From Thiodiazotropha sp040506705 (GTDB lineage: Bacteria > Pseudomonadota > Gammaproteobacteria > Chromatiales > Chromatiaceae), in NCBI GenBank assembly GCA_040506705.1, contig JBEVWG010000057.1, forward strand, positions 19,717 through 83,716: a stretch of 64,000 nucleotides of DNA, written 5' to 3'. The number at the start of each line of letters is the position of its first letter. Positions within the stretch are counted from its first letter, which is position 1. A model generated the notes under the pieces. That model searched no databases. It was not told the DNA's origin and was given only the letters and a program-made list of their open reading frames with translations. This document shows, piece after piece, positions 53,816 through 63,516 of the stretch. Made by a program: the position numbers and the translations under genes.

Positions 53816-55723
53816 TTAATTGCCTGCCAGCTTCAGCATCAGACTGTTGAGTCTTCTCACAAATGATGCCGGATCATCCAGTTGCCCACCTTCAGCCAGC
53901 TGAGCCTGATCGAACAGAACCTTGGTCAGATCCCCGAAACGCTCTTCATCTGATTCAGCTTCCAGCCTTTCCACCAATGGGTGTGATGAGTTGATCTCCA
54001 TAATCGGCATTGTCTGGGGCGCATCCTGTCCTACAGATTTCAGAACTCTGGCAAGGTTAGCACTCATATCATGCTCTTCAACCACCAGACAGGAGGGAGA
54101 ATCAGTTAAACGCTGACTGACCCGTATCTCCTTAACTGAATCCTTCAGGATCTCCTGCATTCTTTCAAGTAAAGCCTTATGCTCTTCACTCTCCTTTTCC
54201 TGGCTCTCCTGCTCCTCTTTATCTTCCAGATCACCCAGATCCAACGCACCTTTTGCAACAGATTGGAGGGTCTTGCCATCAAATTCAGTGAGACTGGTTA
54301 CCAACCACTCATCAACCCGATCGGAAAGCAGCAATACTTCGATCTCTTTTTTCTTCAGAACTTCCAGGTGAGGACTGAAACGAGCTGCCGCTGGGGTTTC
54401 CGCAGTGATGTAGTAGATTTTTTCCTGGCCCTCACGCATGCGTGAGATGTAGTCAGCCAATGATACGGTCTGTTCATCCTTTTCATTGTGTGTGGAAGCA
54501 AATCGCAGCAATCCGGCAATTTTCTCTTTGTTGCTGAAATCTTCAGCCGGGCCCTCTTTCAATACCTTGCCGAACTGATCCCAGAAGACTTGATACTTCT
54601 CCTGATCATTTTCAGCCAGTTTCTCTAATGCACCGAGAATGCGTTTAACATTGGCTTGGCGAATGGTGTCGATCTTACGGTTATGCTGCAGAATCTCACG
54701 GGAGACGTTGAGCGGCAGATCATCAGAATCGACTACGCCTCTGACAAAGCGTAAATAGCGAGGCATCAATTTCTCTGCCTCGTCCATGATGAATACCCGT
54801 CGAACAAACAGCTTTACACCATGCTTTTGATCCCTGTCCCACAAATCGAATGGTGCACGATTGGGCACGAAGAGCAGTGCGGTATATTCGTTATTCCCTT
54901 CTACCCGGTTGTGTACGTGTAGCAGTGGATCTTCGAAATCGTGGGAGACATGCTTGTAGAATTCGTTGTACTCCTCATCGGAGATATCGGAGCGATTGCG
55001 CATCCATAGGGCGGTACCTGTATTTACTCGTTCGAATTCCGGGGCCTCAGGCTTCTCCTCATCCTCGCCATAGAACTCTTTTTCCATCTCCACAGGGATC
55101 GTAATGTGATCTGAAAATTTCGAGATAACGTTACGCAGCCTGAATCCCTCCAGGAACTCTTTTTCATCTTCCCTTAGATGAAGTACAACATCCGTTCCAC
55201 GACTCAGCTTGTCGATATTCTCAATAGAGTAGGAACCCTCACCTTCTGATACCCACTGCACACCGTGTTCCTGCCCCAGGCCGGCTCTTCGGGTGAGTAG
55301 CGTTACTTTTTCCGCAACAATGAATGCAGAATAGAAGCCGACACCGAACTGCCCAATCAATTCGCTGTCCTTGGCCTGATCCCCAGACATCGCTTCAAAG
55401 AACTTTCGTGTGCCAGAGCTTGCAATGGTACCGATGGTATCGGTGACATCCTGTCGGCTCATGCCTATGCCATTATCTGAAATGGTCAAGGTGCCGGCAT
55501 CCTTATCGTAGGTCACCACAACTTTAAGCTCGGGATCATCCTCGAACAGCGCTTCATCGGTGAGCGCTTCAAATCTCAGCTTCTCGGCAGCATCCGAGGC
55601 GTTTGAAATCAATTCCCGGAGAAAGATCTCTTTATTGCTGTAGAGTGATCGAATAACAAGATTGAGTACCTGGCTGACTTCTGCCTGAAAATCCAGGGTT
55701 TCCTTTTGAGCTTCAACTGACAT
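53816..55723 (-). CDS. htpG: HtpG, Hsp90-family molecular chaperone
   Basis: ATP-dependent chaperone of 635 residues. The GHKL ATPase domain is at the N-terminus: QVLNLVIRSLYSNKEIFLRELISNASDAAEKLR, ISDNGIGM, GTIASSGT, GQFGVGFYSAFIVA. The middle domain includes LFVRRVFIMDE and the C-terminal dimerisation domain ends in LNSLMLKLAGN. A recognisable heat-shock sigma-32 promoter was not found in the 190 bp upstream. Confidence 0.98.
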   Translation of the reverse strand: MSVEAQKETLDFQAEVSQVLNLVIRSLYSNKEIFLRELISNASDAAEKLRFEALTDEALFEDDPELKVVVTYDKDAGTLTISDNGIGMSRQDVTDTIGTIASSGTRKFFEAMSGDQAKDSELIGQFGVGFYSAFIVAEKVTLLTRRAGLGQEHGVQWVSEGEGSYSIENIDKLSRGTDVVLHLREDEKEFLEGFRLRNVISKFSDHITIPVEMEKEFYGEDEEKPEAPEFERVNTGTALWMRNRSDISDEEYNEFYKHVSHDFEDPLLHVHNRVEGNNEYTALLFVPNRAPFDLWDRDQKHGVKLFVRRVFIMDEAEKLMPRYLRFVRGVVDSDDLPLNVSREILQHNRKIDTIRQANVKRILGALEKLAENDQEKYQVFWDQFGKVLKEGPAEDFSNKEKIAGLLRFASTHNEKDEQTVSLADYISRMREGQEKIYYITAETPAAARFSPHLEVLKKKEIEVLLLSDRVDEWLVTSLTEFDGKTLQSVAKGALDLGDLEDKEEQESQEKESEEHKALLERMQEILKDSVKEIRVSQRLTDSPSCLVVEEHDMSANLARVLKSVGQDAPQTMPIMEINSSHPLVERLEAESDEERFGDLTKVLFDQAQLAEGGQLDDPASFVRRLNSLMLKLAGN

Positions 55724-55914
55724 ATTTGAAAACGGCCTCTGTAATCAAGAAGGTAGATTAAGAACACCCCACAAAGAGAGCCTGTACCTAGTAGCACAAA
55801 CGGCCCTTTTCATGGGATTGGAAAATCGTTCTCTAATATGGGATCTTTTATCGGTTTTTCAAGACTGGATGCTCGATCCCTCAGTCAGATCCAGTGCAAA
55901 TATTCTCAAAACCA

Positions 55915-57369
55915 TTAAAATCTCATTAATAATCCAAGAGTTACACGATTCTCTTCATAAGTGGTCAATTCAGTCTCCCCTTCTCGATCGAGATGGGTGA
56001 CACTGGTGGATATTGTCGTCTGAGGACCAAGAAGATAGTTGACACCCAGAGAGGCGGACCACTCTTTGTAGTCCTGAAGTTCTTCATCGTGATCTCTCCA
56101 GTGGAGTCGGGAGATACCTGAAAACTTACGACTGATTAAACGATAGAGTGAGACCGATGCGGTAGTATCCTCAGTATCCTGAGTGGCGATCTCATAATCT
56201 CTCTTGGTAAATCCAGCTCTTAATTCAGCCCGGGTTCTTTGGGTTCTGAATACATAGGAAGCGGTTACCCGGTCAGACTCATAATATTCTGCACTGAGGG
56301 TTGAAACCCCAGTTACAGTAACTGGTGGTGGATTCTCCAGAACCGCGTCTCTGACGACATTGCCAAACTCATCCTGGCGCTGGAACAAGGAGGGCCGAGT
56401 CGCCTCATCACGGGCACTGATGTAGTCCCGCTTATAGTCGATGCGCCACACGGATCGACCGGAAGTGTGCTCAAAATTGAGGTAGTAATCATCGCCAAAG
56501 GCTCTTTCACCACCACCCAAGGCAAATCTCGTTCGGCTGGTGGGTGTAAAGACTATGCCGACAGACCACAGCTCCCCATCCACATCTTCACCGATAATGA
56601 GATCAAAATCTTCATAGCCAGCTGCGAACGCCACTGCCCATCGGCGTGAGATTTGTTGTAAAAACTCACCTCTGAAGATTGAGATCTTGTTCTTGTCGTC
56701 GCTGGTTCCTGTGTAATCCTCCAGCGTATGACTCGCTGCAAGCTCCCAGGCATGGGAAGTTGAATAGGTACCACTGCCCAGAATCAGATCAAACTCTTGT
56801 GAGGTACTGTCAACCTCATCCTGGTCTTCATAATCAACCTTATCAGCCGAATAACGAGCTTCCAGAACACTGACATTGCCGAAGCGGGTTGTGTAGTAGG
56901 GACTGACACCAACAGTGTAGTAATCGATATTTTCAGTCGGCCCCGTCAAACCATCAGGACTGGCGCGACTGGAAGAGATCTGAGTTTGGTCAGAAGTTGC
57001 CCAGGCATCAACAAACAGATGATTCTCTACAAGCTCAACATCACCATTGGCACGCAACAGGTGAACAGTCTCATTATCTCTTGTCTCTTCCTTATAGTAT
57101 CGATATTCGGGAGAGTAGTTGAAATCGAGATTGGCTCTGGCACCCTCGCGAAAGATTGAGACGCTGGGTCTTACACGAGTAACGTACTCACTCTGCTTCT
57201 CCTCACTGGTCAGCAGTGCATTATCTGTATAGACCTCATCTAATGCTATTGAGGGGGATACAATCCACTCGCCTGATAGGGAAGCTACGGGAAACGAGAG
57301 CAAACTGAACATTGCCAGTGTTTGTAGCTTATGAATTCGGTCAGATTTACGAAATATTACGCAAGACAT
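55915..57369 (-). CDS. PEP-CTERM system-associated outer-membrane beta-barrel protein (TIGR03016-like)
   Basis: Protein of about 484 residues: signal peptide (LQTLAMFSLLSFPVASLSGEW), then alternating amphipathic strands rich in aromatic residues and ending LGLLMRF, typical of an outer-membrane barrel. The N-terminal ISLDEVYTDN-like start (SPSIALDEVYTDNALLTSEEK) and NLDFNYSPEYRYYKEETRDNETVHLLRANG resemble the family found beside exosortase-A EPS loci. I prefer ATG 57369 (GACAGG nine bases upstream) over 57378. It is far from prsK-prsT but next to phosphoglucomutase, divergently oriented. Confidence 0.82.
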   Translation of the reverse strand: MSCVIFRKSDRIHKLQTLAMFSLLSFPVASLSGEWIVSPSIALDEVYTDNALLTSEEKQSEYVTRVRPSVSIFREGARANLDFNYSPEYRYYKEETRDNETVHLLRANGDVELVENHLFVDAWATSDQTQISSSRASPDGLTGPTENIDYYTVGVSPYYTTRFGNVSVLEARYSADKVDYEDQDEVDSTSQEFDLILGSGTYSTSHAWELAASHTLEDYTGTSDDKNKISIFRGEFLQQISRRWAVAFAAGYEDFDLIIGEDVDGELWSVGIVFTPTSRTRFALGGGERAFGDDYYLNFEHTSGRSVWRIDYKRDYISARDEATRPSLFQRQDEFGNVVRDAVLENPPPVTVTGVSTLSAEYYESDRVTASYVFRTQRTRAELRAGFTKRDYEIATQDTEDTTASVSLYRLISRKFSGISRLHWRDHDEELQDYKEWSASLGVNYLLGPQTTISTSVTHLDREGETELTTYEENRVTLGLLMRF

Positions 57370-57884
57370 CCTATCCATCCTGTCTGTATCTGTTTAGATT
57401 GAGTCATTTTGTTTCTTTCATCCCTGATTGAGTCAGCATGCACTCTCCGGTCTTACCCCAGGAGCCTGTTGACTTCAGCGGCACGGAATCATCAATGACA
57501 GTGATAATGCGGCGTGAATTCTATCATGCTTTGCAGATATAGAAGTTATCTGTCGCACAGATTAAACCCATCATATCTGTAGTCTGACTGTCAGTTGGTA
57601 AAAAACCCAAATTCCATATTGACTGACAATTCTAACCCGAATACCCAGCTTGTCGTGTAAATATTACCCATATCCATCAGAGGCCTATTGGCGGAGCCAG
57701 AGGAGCAAAGGCCCTTCCCTGCCTGAATAGATGGGCTGCAACCCTGCCGCTGCCGGTTGGCTCAGAAAATTGAGGGCCTTCGTGAAATTCCCGAGCAACG
57801 GCTATCTCTACACTTCAACTGACCATAGCAGTTGTGTTTGAATAGTGGTTATCCAAGTAGCAAATCCACAAATAGACCGAAATC
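57370..57884. other. 515-bp divergent intergenic region with possible structured leader
   Basis: No gene seen. The part at 57670-57800 is GC-rich and could fold: GAGCCA (57694-57699) pairs with TGGCTC (57758-57763), with GGG-N6-CCC (57733-57744) inside. It would be in the leader of the phosphoglucomutase mRNA. It does not match a known riboswitch class as far as I can tell. Confidence 0.35.
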
Positions 57885-59519
57885 ATGCAAATTAATACTG
57901 TGACCACCCAAGCCTTTGACGACCAACGTCCCGGGACATCTGGATTAAGAAAAAAAGTTAGGGTGTTTCAGACCCCGAACTATTTAGAGAATTTTGTTCA
58001 AGCCATATTCGATACCCAGGCCGATCTGATCGGTGGCAGCCTGGTTTTGGGTGGGGATGGCCGATTTTACAATCGCGAGGCGATACAAATCATCCTGAAA
58101 ATGGCGGTAGCCAATGGTATTGCCAAAGTCATTGTTGGGCTGGGAGGTCTGTTGTCGACACCAGCAGCATCTTGTGTCATTCGTAAATATCAGACCAACG
58201 GAGGCATCATTCTCTCTGCCAGCCATAATCCCGGAGGCCCGGATGAAGACTTTGGCATCAAGTTCAACACCCCCAATGGCGGGCCAGCCCCTGAATTGGT
58301 AACAGAAGCCATATTCGATAGAACAAAATCCATTGATAACTACCGTATTGCTGAGTGCGTCGATATCGATCTGGACAAAGCTGGTGAACAGCGCATCGGT
58401 GATACAACTATCCAGATTATTGATTCTGTAAGTGATTATGCCGAGTTGATGGCCAGCCTGTTTGACTTTGAGCGCATTCATCAACTGTTCAATTCTGGTG
58501 CATTCACCATGCGCTTCGACGCGATGCACGCAGTAACCGGGCCCTATGCCAAACGTATTCTGGAAGAGTTGCTGGGCGCAGAACCGGGAACGGTAATTAA
58601 CGGTATCCCAAAAATCGATTTTGGTGCCGGCCATCCAGACCCCAATCTGGTTCATGCCCATGAACTGGTAGAGATGACCGAAGGTCGCAATGGCGCTGAT
58701 TTCGGTGCAGCTTCAGATGGCGATGGTGACAGAAACATGATCCTGGGACGTGATTTTTTTGTTACGCCCAGTGACAGTCTGGCAGTCATAGCAGCCAATG
58801 CCCATTTGATTAAAGGCTATAGCGCTGGCATTAGTGGTGTTGCCCGTTCCATGCCTACCAGTCAAGCAGCTGATCGTGTTGCTGAAAAGCTCGGGCTTGA
58901 GTGTTTTGAAACCCCCACTGGCTGGAAATTTTTTGGTAACCTGCTGGATGCAGGAAAGATCACTCTGTGTGGCGAAGAGAGCTTTGGAACAGGCTCTAAC
59001 CATATCAGAGAAAAAGATGGTTTATGGGCGGTTCTGTTTTGGCTCAATCTACTTGCAGTCAAACAGCAATCTGTAGAGTTGATCGTACGGGATCACTGGC
59101 AGACCTATGGCCGGAATTACTACACCAGGTATGATTACGAGGCGATCGAGAAAGATGCCGCAGAGTCTCTCATGCAATCACTGGTTGATAAACTCGACAG
59201 CCTGATTGGCGATGAGATTAGTGGCTACCAGGTAGAGTATGCAGACAACTTTTCCTATACCGACCCGGTCGATTCCAGCCGCTCTGAGAATCAAGGAATC
59301 CGTATTGGGTTTACCGATGGATCAAGGATTGTCTACCGACTCTCAGGTACCGGCACTGAAGGCGCCACCTTGAGAGTATATCTTGAAGCATATCAGCCCG
59401 ATCCAGAAAAACAGATGGAGAGCACGCAACAAGTTATGAAACCACTGGTGGAGATAGCCTTGGCAGTTGCTGAAATTGAACAACGAACAGGACGAACTGA
59501 GCCAACAGTTATCACCTGA
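57885..59519 (+). CDS. pgm: Phosphoglucomutase (alpha-D-glucose phosphate-specific)
   Basis: Interconverts glucose-1-phosphate and glucose-6-phosphate, linking glycolysis to UDP-glucose, glycogen and polysaccharide synthesis. 544 residues. Phosphoserine loop SASHNPGG (111-118), metal-binding SDGDGDRNM, sugar-specificity GEESFGTGSNH and phosphate-binding RLSGTGTEGATLRVY are all present. The N-terminus (PGTSGLRKKV) is typical of the longer eukaryote-like Pgm rather than the E. coli-type enzyme. Its neighbour on the left is the PEP-CTERM-associated barrel, which suggests, but does not prove, a role in EPS precursor supply. Confidence 0.95.
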   Translation: MQINTVTTQAFDDQRPGTSGLRKKVRVFQTPNYLENFVQAIFDTQADLIGGSLVLGGDGRFYNREAIQIILKMAVANGIAKVIVGLGGLLSTPAASCVIRKYQTNGGIILSASHNPGGPDEDFGIKFNTPNGGPAPELVTEAIFDRTKSIDNYRIAECVDIDLDKAGEQRIGDTTIQIIDSVSDYAELMASLFDFERIHQLFNSGAFTMRFDAMHAVTGPYAKRILEELLGAEPGTVINGIPKIDFGAGHPDPNLVHAHELVEMTEGRNGADFGAASDGDGDRNMILGRDFFVTPSDSLAVIAANAHLIKGYSAGISGVARSMPTSQAADRVAEKLGLECFETPTGWKFFGNLLDAGKITLCGEESFGTGSNHIREKDGLWAVLFWLNLLAVKQQSVELIVRDHWQTYGRNYYTRYDYEAIEKDAAESLMQSLVDKLDSLIGDEISGYQVEYADNFSYTDPVDSSRSENQGIRIGFTDGSRIVYRLSGTGTEGATLRVYLEAYQPDPEKQMESTQQVMKPLVEIALAVAEIEQRTGRTEPTVIT

Positions 59520-59628
59520 AATTTTACTGGACAACTTGCAACTGGATCACTATATATCAGCCATAGTTGAGAATATAATAACGATAATTCAGGTACAATA
59601 ATCAAACGACATTCAGGGGAGCCCCGCT

Positions 59629-59916
59629 GTGAATAAAAAGCAGGATAAAGTGAGCGAAAAAAAAGTAACGAAGAAAAAAACAACTTCAAAAAAAGCGGCG
59701 AAAGCAAAAGTCGTTAAGAAAAAAACCACTAAGAAAAAGAGTGTAGCAAAGAAGACATCTTCGAAAGTGGCAGTGATCAGTCCTCGAGAGCGCTATGAGA
59801 TGATTGCCACCATGGCTTACTATCGGGCAGAAGCTCGAAATTTCGAGCCGGGCAATGATGTCCAGGACTGGCTCGATTGTGAAAGCACCATAAATGAGTT
59901 GCTGAAGAAAAAGTGA
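59629..59916 (+). CDS. Lysine-rich DUF2934 protein
   Basis: 95 residues. Residues 1-48 are almost entirely Lys, Ala, Thr, Ser and Val (for example KKKTTSKKAAKAKVV), like bacterial histone-H1-type tails. The C-terminal half is a DUF2934 domain (RERYEMIATMAYYRAEARNFEPGNDVQDWLDCESTI). The start is GTG 59629 preceded by AGGGGA. It may bind nucleic acid through the basic tail; the DUF2934 role is not established. A hairpin (59944-59986) follows the stop. Confidence 0.82.
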   Translation: MNKKQDKVSEKKVTKKKTTSKKAAKAKVVKKKTTKKKSVAKKTSSKVAVISPRERYEMIATMAYYRAEARNFEPGNDVQDWLDCESTINELLKKK

Positions 59917-59943
59917 CTCTCATTTAGATTTGCGCGAAAGCCT

Positions 59944-59986
59944 TGCGCCCCGTATTCACACTCTATTCTTGTAAATGCGGGGCGCA
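59944..59986 (+). terminator. Hairpin after the DUF2934 gene
   Basis: TGCGCCCCG and CGGGGCGCA form a 9-bp GC-rich stem that can be extended by four weaker pairs. It starts 28 bases after the DUF2934 stop. No T-tract follows, so termination is uncertain. Confidence 0.45.
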
Positions 59987-60115
59987 TATAGTCGGTCTAT
60001 AGCAGTTAAATCTACGAAAAAATATAGGATTCAGGCTGTGCATATGGGCCTGGATGGGTGTTCACTTCTATTCCTCAATATTTGATCCACCAGTTCGGAT
60101 TCAGTAAAAGATCTT

Positions 60116-61027
60116 CTACAGGGATCGCCGTGCAGACAGGGTCGCCAGGACACGCTGATGTGCCCAGACAAGCAGTCCTGCACCGACAATCAAGCATGAG
60201 CCCAAGTAGAACGGCCATCCCAGCGTATCTTCAAAAAAGAGCAGGCTAATCAGAGCCGCTGCAACGAGCTGCGCATTGAGATAGGGTGAAAGCAGTGAAG
60301 CAGACGCCATATGAAATGCTTTCACCAGCAGAAAATGGCCAGTTGCACCTAATGCTCCAGTGGTTAATAAATATAACCACTGAGTGATGGTGGGTTGCTG
60401 CCACCAGAGTGGTAGCAGCAAGGTCAATACAATCGCACCGGTGAATGTTGTATGAAACAGTGTGGTTTGTTCACTGTCATGACCTTTCAGTGCTCTGGTC
60501 AAGACAAAATAGAAGGCGAGACTAACAGCAGCCAGACAAGCTAACAGCAGTGCAGGATCAGGGTCGCGAAATCCTGGCCTGACAATAAACAGCACACCAA
60601 TAAAACCACCACCAACAGCAAACCACTCGACTGCACCAACCTTCTCCTTCAAAAACCATCCAGCGAGCAAGGTCACCAGCACGGGTGCAAAAAAGACAAT
60701 TGAAGTGGCATCCGCCAGTGATATCGTTTGAATGGCGCTATATAGACTCAAAGTCACAGCCATTAAACAGATGGCTCTGAGTAGCTGAGTCCAGGGCCGG
60801 TTCGGACGAACAAAAGCAAATCCCTGGCGGTATGAAAAGATTATTCCGACAAATAAAGTGTGGAAAAAATAGCGTGCCCAGACAACCTGAGGCATGGCTA
60901 AATCCTGCATCAGCCATTTACCCAAACCATCCATTACTGCCAACAAAATACAGGCGACAACGGTACTGACAATACCCCAGAAGAGGTGATGCACACTCTG
61001 ATTGGGTCTATCTGTTGATTGAGACAT
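60116..61027 (-). CDS. EamA/DMT-family transporter
   Basis: Inner-membrane exporter-type protein of 303 residues with ten predicted helices in two EamA repeats: GIVSTVVACILLAVMDGLGKWLM...VWARYFFHTLFVG and ALLLACLAAVSLAFYFVLTRAL...SLLFFEDTLGWPFYLGSCLIVGAGLLVW. The first repeat ends ADATSIVFFAPVLVTLLAGWFLKEKV, the classic DMT motif. The substrate cannot be predicted. It appears monocistronic and faces the DUF2934 gene. Confidence 0.92.
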   Translation of the reverse strand: MSQSTDRPNQSVHHLFWGIVSTVVACILLAVMDGLGKWLMQDLAMPQVVWARYFFHTLFVGIIFSYRQGFAFVRPNRPWTQLLRAICLMAVTLSLYSAIQTISLADATSIVFFAPVLVTLLAGWFLKEKVGAVEWFAVGGGFIGVLFIVRPGFRDPDPALLLACLAAVSLAFYFVLTRALKGHDSEQTTLFHTTFTGAIVLTLLLPLWWQQPTITQWLYLLTTGALGATGHFLLVKAFHMASASLLSPYLNAQLVAAALISLLFFEDTLGWPFYLGSCLIVGAGLLVWAHQRVLATLSARRSL

Positions 61028-61211
61028 TCAGTGAGCCTGCAAAACAAGGAAAAAGGTCAGGCGGATTGTATCCCCGCAGGTTATCTATGTCTTCGTAGAA
61101 TCTAAATTGTCATAGACTATGACTAGGATTAATGGAGAATCCATCAAAAGGGAGTGATTCAAGAGGTGAACACTACTCCCTTCCAGGAGCGGAAGAAGAG
61201 GCCGGTTTTGT

Positions 61212-61247
61212 CTCTATCAGGGGAAGAGCTATGCCCCCCTGATAGAG
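61212..61247 (-). terminator. Hairpin after the TonB-dependent receptor gene
   Basis: CTCTATCAGGGG and CCCCTGATAGAG form a 12-bp perfect stem with a 12-base loop. It starts 17 bases beyond the receptor stop codon. No T-tract follows on the minus strand. Confidence 0.55.
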
Positions 61248-61263
61248 CACCTCTCTTACCAGA

Positions 61264-63351
61264 TCAGAACTTGATACCAGCTTTCAACCAGACCTCGCGA
61301 CCCGGTTCATTGACCTGGATCGCTTCAGGGTTGAATGGATCCGCATTTGCCCGATTAACATGATAGGCATAGCTTTTATCCAACAGATTGTCGATGCCAA
61401 AGCTGACATCGGCAGAGCTGGTTATCTCATAGCTGCCATAGAGGTCGATTACAGCCCATCCAGGTGTCTCCTGGGCATCTTGACCACTTCCATTCTCCAG
61501 ATCCGCACGAGTCTGTTTGGCCGACATGCGCACCTTGCTACCGAAATCCAATGACCCTAGTCTATATTCCATACCAAGTGTGGCTTCGAGAGGGGAAATT
61601 TGTGCGATAGGACGATCGTCTGTACTGTTTTCTGCACGTACATAGGCAAGACTGGCGGTGGTACTCAGAGAATCGAGAATCTTGTAACCACCCTGCCATT
61701 CGATGCCGTAGAATTCCGCATCCACATTACGATAGATAGTCGCCGTACCATTGGACACCAGAACACCATCCTGGCCACGGGCTTTGTCACGCAGGATGTA
61801 GTCACTTACATCGTTGTAGAAAACGGAGACATCCGTATCCCACGCACCCCCAGCCCAACGCATGCCTGCTTCGATCTGGTGATGCTTTTCAGGTTCCAGC
61901 TCTGGATTACCCACCCAACTGCTGTCCATTCCAGTCATCATGTTCCGCGCGAAACTTGCTAGATAACGTTCAGTTGCGTCGGCAGTACGTACACTACGAC
62001 TCAATCCAGTGTAGAGCGTGCCATCACCTATCTCTCTTTCGTACTGTACAAACCCGCCAACATTGTCCTCTGTCTTATTGTCGGATGTATCAGCATAGTA
62101 GGCTGCGTAGAGGTTGTTCGGGGTAGGACTGGGACCAAGATCCGGTTTCTCGTCACCCCTGGAAATGGAGGCGTCGACCCGATCATAGCGCAACCCCGCC
62201 TTGACTCGATCCAGCGCACTTACCGGCAGCGATAATTCCGCAAAAACACCAGTCTGTTCCAACTCAGCCCCAGGCCACATAATCGACTGCAGCGTGACCG
62301 GATCCATGTTAGGCATACCGGAAAAACGATCAGCATCACGCTCATTATTCTGATAGTCAAAACCGACTGTCAGGGTGGACTCACCTAACATCAGATCCCC
62401 CAGCAAGCGACCACCTTTGGTATCTGAGGAGGTTGGTACACTCATGCGCATGGGTGCGGTCAGCTCTCTTAATGAGTAGTTGTCCATAAGATGGTCAACT
62501 TCACTGGAGTAGATCTCTGCCTTGATACCTGACAGCGGCCCCAGATTATCACTTTGCTCATACTTCAAACGAATATTGTCAGAATCACTCATTGGCGAGT
62601 CCATACCGGCCCCCGCATAGTAGGCATCATCTTCACGGGTGGCTTCAAGATTCAGTTGCAGTACTTTGTTCTGATCCGGGGTATAGCCCAGGATCAGATT
62701 GCCGGATTGATTACTAAAAGACGAACGTACTTCGTTACCATCACCATCTTCATAGTTTTCAGCATCTTTGTAACCAATGATGCCCCGTGCATATCCCAGT
62801 TCTGTACCGGCTGCCAGATCAACTGAGGCCTCTTTTGTCTGGGAGTTACTTTTATAGCCAACATCTGCACGACCCAGATAGGGTTTGCCTGGCTCGAATT
62901 GAGGGACGCTGCGTTCAAATAATACGGTTCCACCACTACCACCGCCGCCATAAATTACAGTTTGAGAGCCCTTGATAACGGTAACGCTGTCATAGCTTTC
63001 CATCGAGGAGTATGCAGTAGGCGGATCCATGCGGTTTGGACAACCACCATGTATATAGGCACCATCCATAAGAATATTGAGGCGAGTCTGACTCTGACCT
63101 CGAATGATTGGATCAATCCCATGCCCTCCCATTCTTGTACCGGAAACACCATTGATATCCCGCAGAAAATCAGCCGCATCTGCGGGAATACCGGAAGAAG
63201 TCCCATCCATTGGTGTTGATATCACTGCCGGGGCGGTCTCGCCCTCCCCTTCGACAACAACTTCGTTCAGGCTCTCGGTCTGGTCATCCGCAAGCAGAAG
63301 CTGGGTAGATAAAAGAGAACTGATTGCCAATGATAAGGCTGTAGGTCGCAT
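61264..63351 (-). CDS. TonB-dependent copper receptor (OprC/NosA-like)
   Basis: Outer-membrane receptor of 695 residues. Signal peptide LSLAISSLLSTQLLLADDQ, TonB-box-like region (residues 27-36), plug (GTRMGGHGIDPIIRGQSQTRLNILMDGAYIHGG; DSVTVIKGSQTVIYGGGGSGGTVLFER) and a 22-strand-type barrel ending in LKAGIKF. CPNRM (104-108) matches the CxxxM and HLM (287-289) the HxM copper site of Pseudomonas OprC, at nearly the same spacing. This supports copper uptake, for example for NosZ or cytochrome oxidase. AGAGGTGA precedes the ATG. Confidence 0.9.
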   Translation of the reverse strand: MRPTALSLAISSLLSTQLLLADDQTESLNEVVVEGEGETAPAVISTPMDGTSSGIPADAADFLRDINGVSGTRMGGHGIDPIIRGQSQTRLNILMDGAYIHGGCPNRMDPPTAYSSMESYDSVTVIKGSQTVIYGGGGSGGTVLFERSVPQFEPGKPYLGRADVGYKSNSQTKEASVDLAAGTELGYARGIIGYKDAENYEDGDGNEVRSSFSNQSGNLILGYTPDQNKVLQLNLEATREDDAYYAGAGMDSPMSDSDNIRLKYEQSDNLGPLSGIKAEIYSSEVDHLMDNYSLRELTAPMRMSVPTSSDTKGGRLLGDLMLGESTLTVGFDYQNNERDADRFSGMPNMDPVTLQSIMWPGAELEQTGVFAELSLPVSALDRVKAGLRYDRVDASISRGDEKPDLGPSPTPNNLYAAYYADTSDNKTEDNVGGFVQYEREIGDGTLYTGLSRSVRTADATERYLASFARNMMTGMDSSWVGNPELEPEKHHQIEAGMRWAGGAWDTDVSVFYNDVSDYILRDKARGQDGVLVSNGTATIYRNVDAEFYGIEWQGGYKILDSLSTTASLAYVRAENSTDDRPIAQISPLEATLGMEYRLGSLDFGSKVRMSAKQTRADLENGSGQDAQETPGWAVIDLYGSYEITSSADVSFGIDNLLDKSYAYHVNRANADPFNPEAIQVNEPGREVWLKAGIKF

Positions 63352-63516
63352 GCATTCACCTCTATGTTTTCTAATATTTCAAACAGTGTTAAATAGCAAT
63401 ATCCACACCAACCAAACAAGTGACTGTTTCCACAAACAATCTCTGGGTTAGGTTTAGTTGAGATGGAAGAAAATAAGGCAAATCACTCAGCCATGTGAGT
63501 CATATGCCGCAAAAAA

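Noticed and set aside
57670..57830. Resemblance of the pgm leader to the c-di-GMP-I (GEMM) riboswitch, from a GCAAAG stretch
   Set aside because: The surrounding conserved blocks of that class and its paired architecture are not present.
57984..58661. 225-codon frame antisense to phosphoglucomutase
   Set aside because: Lies wholly inside a well-conserved gene and has no recognisable domain.
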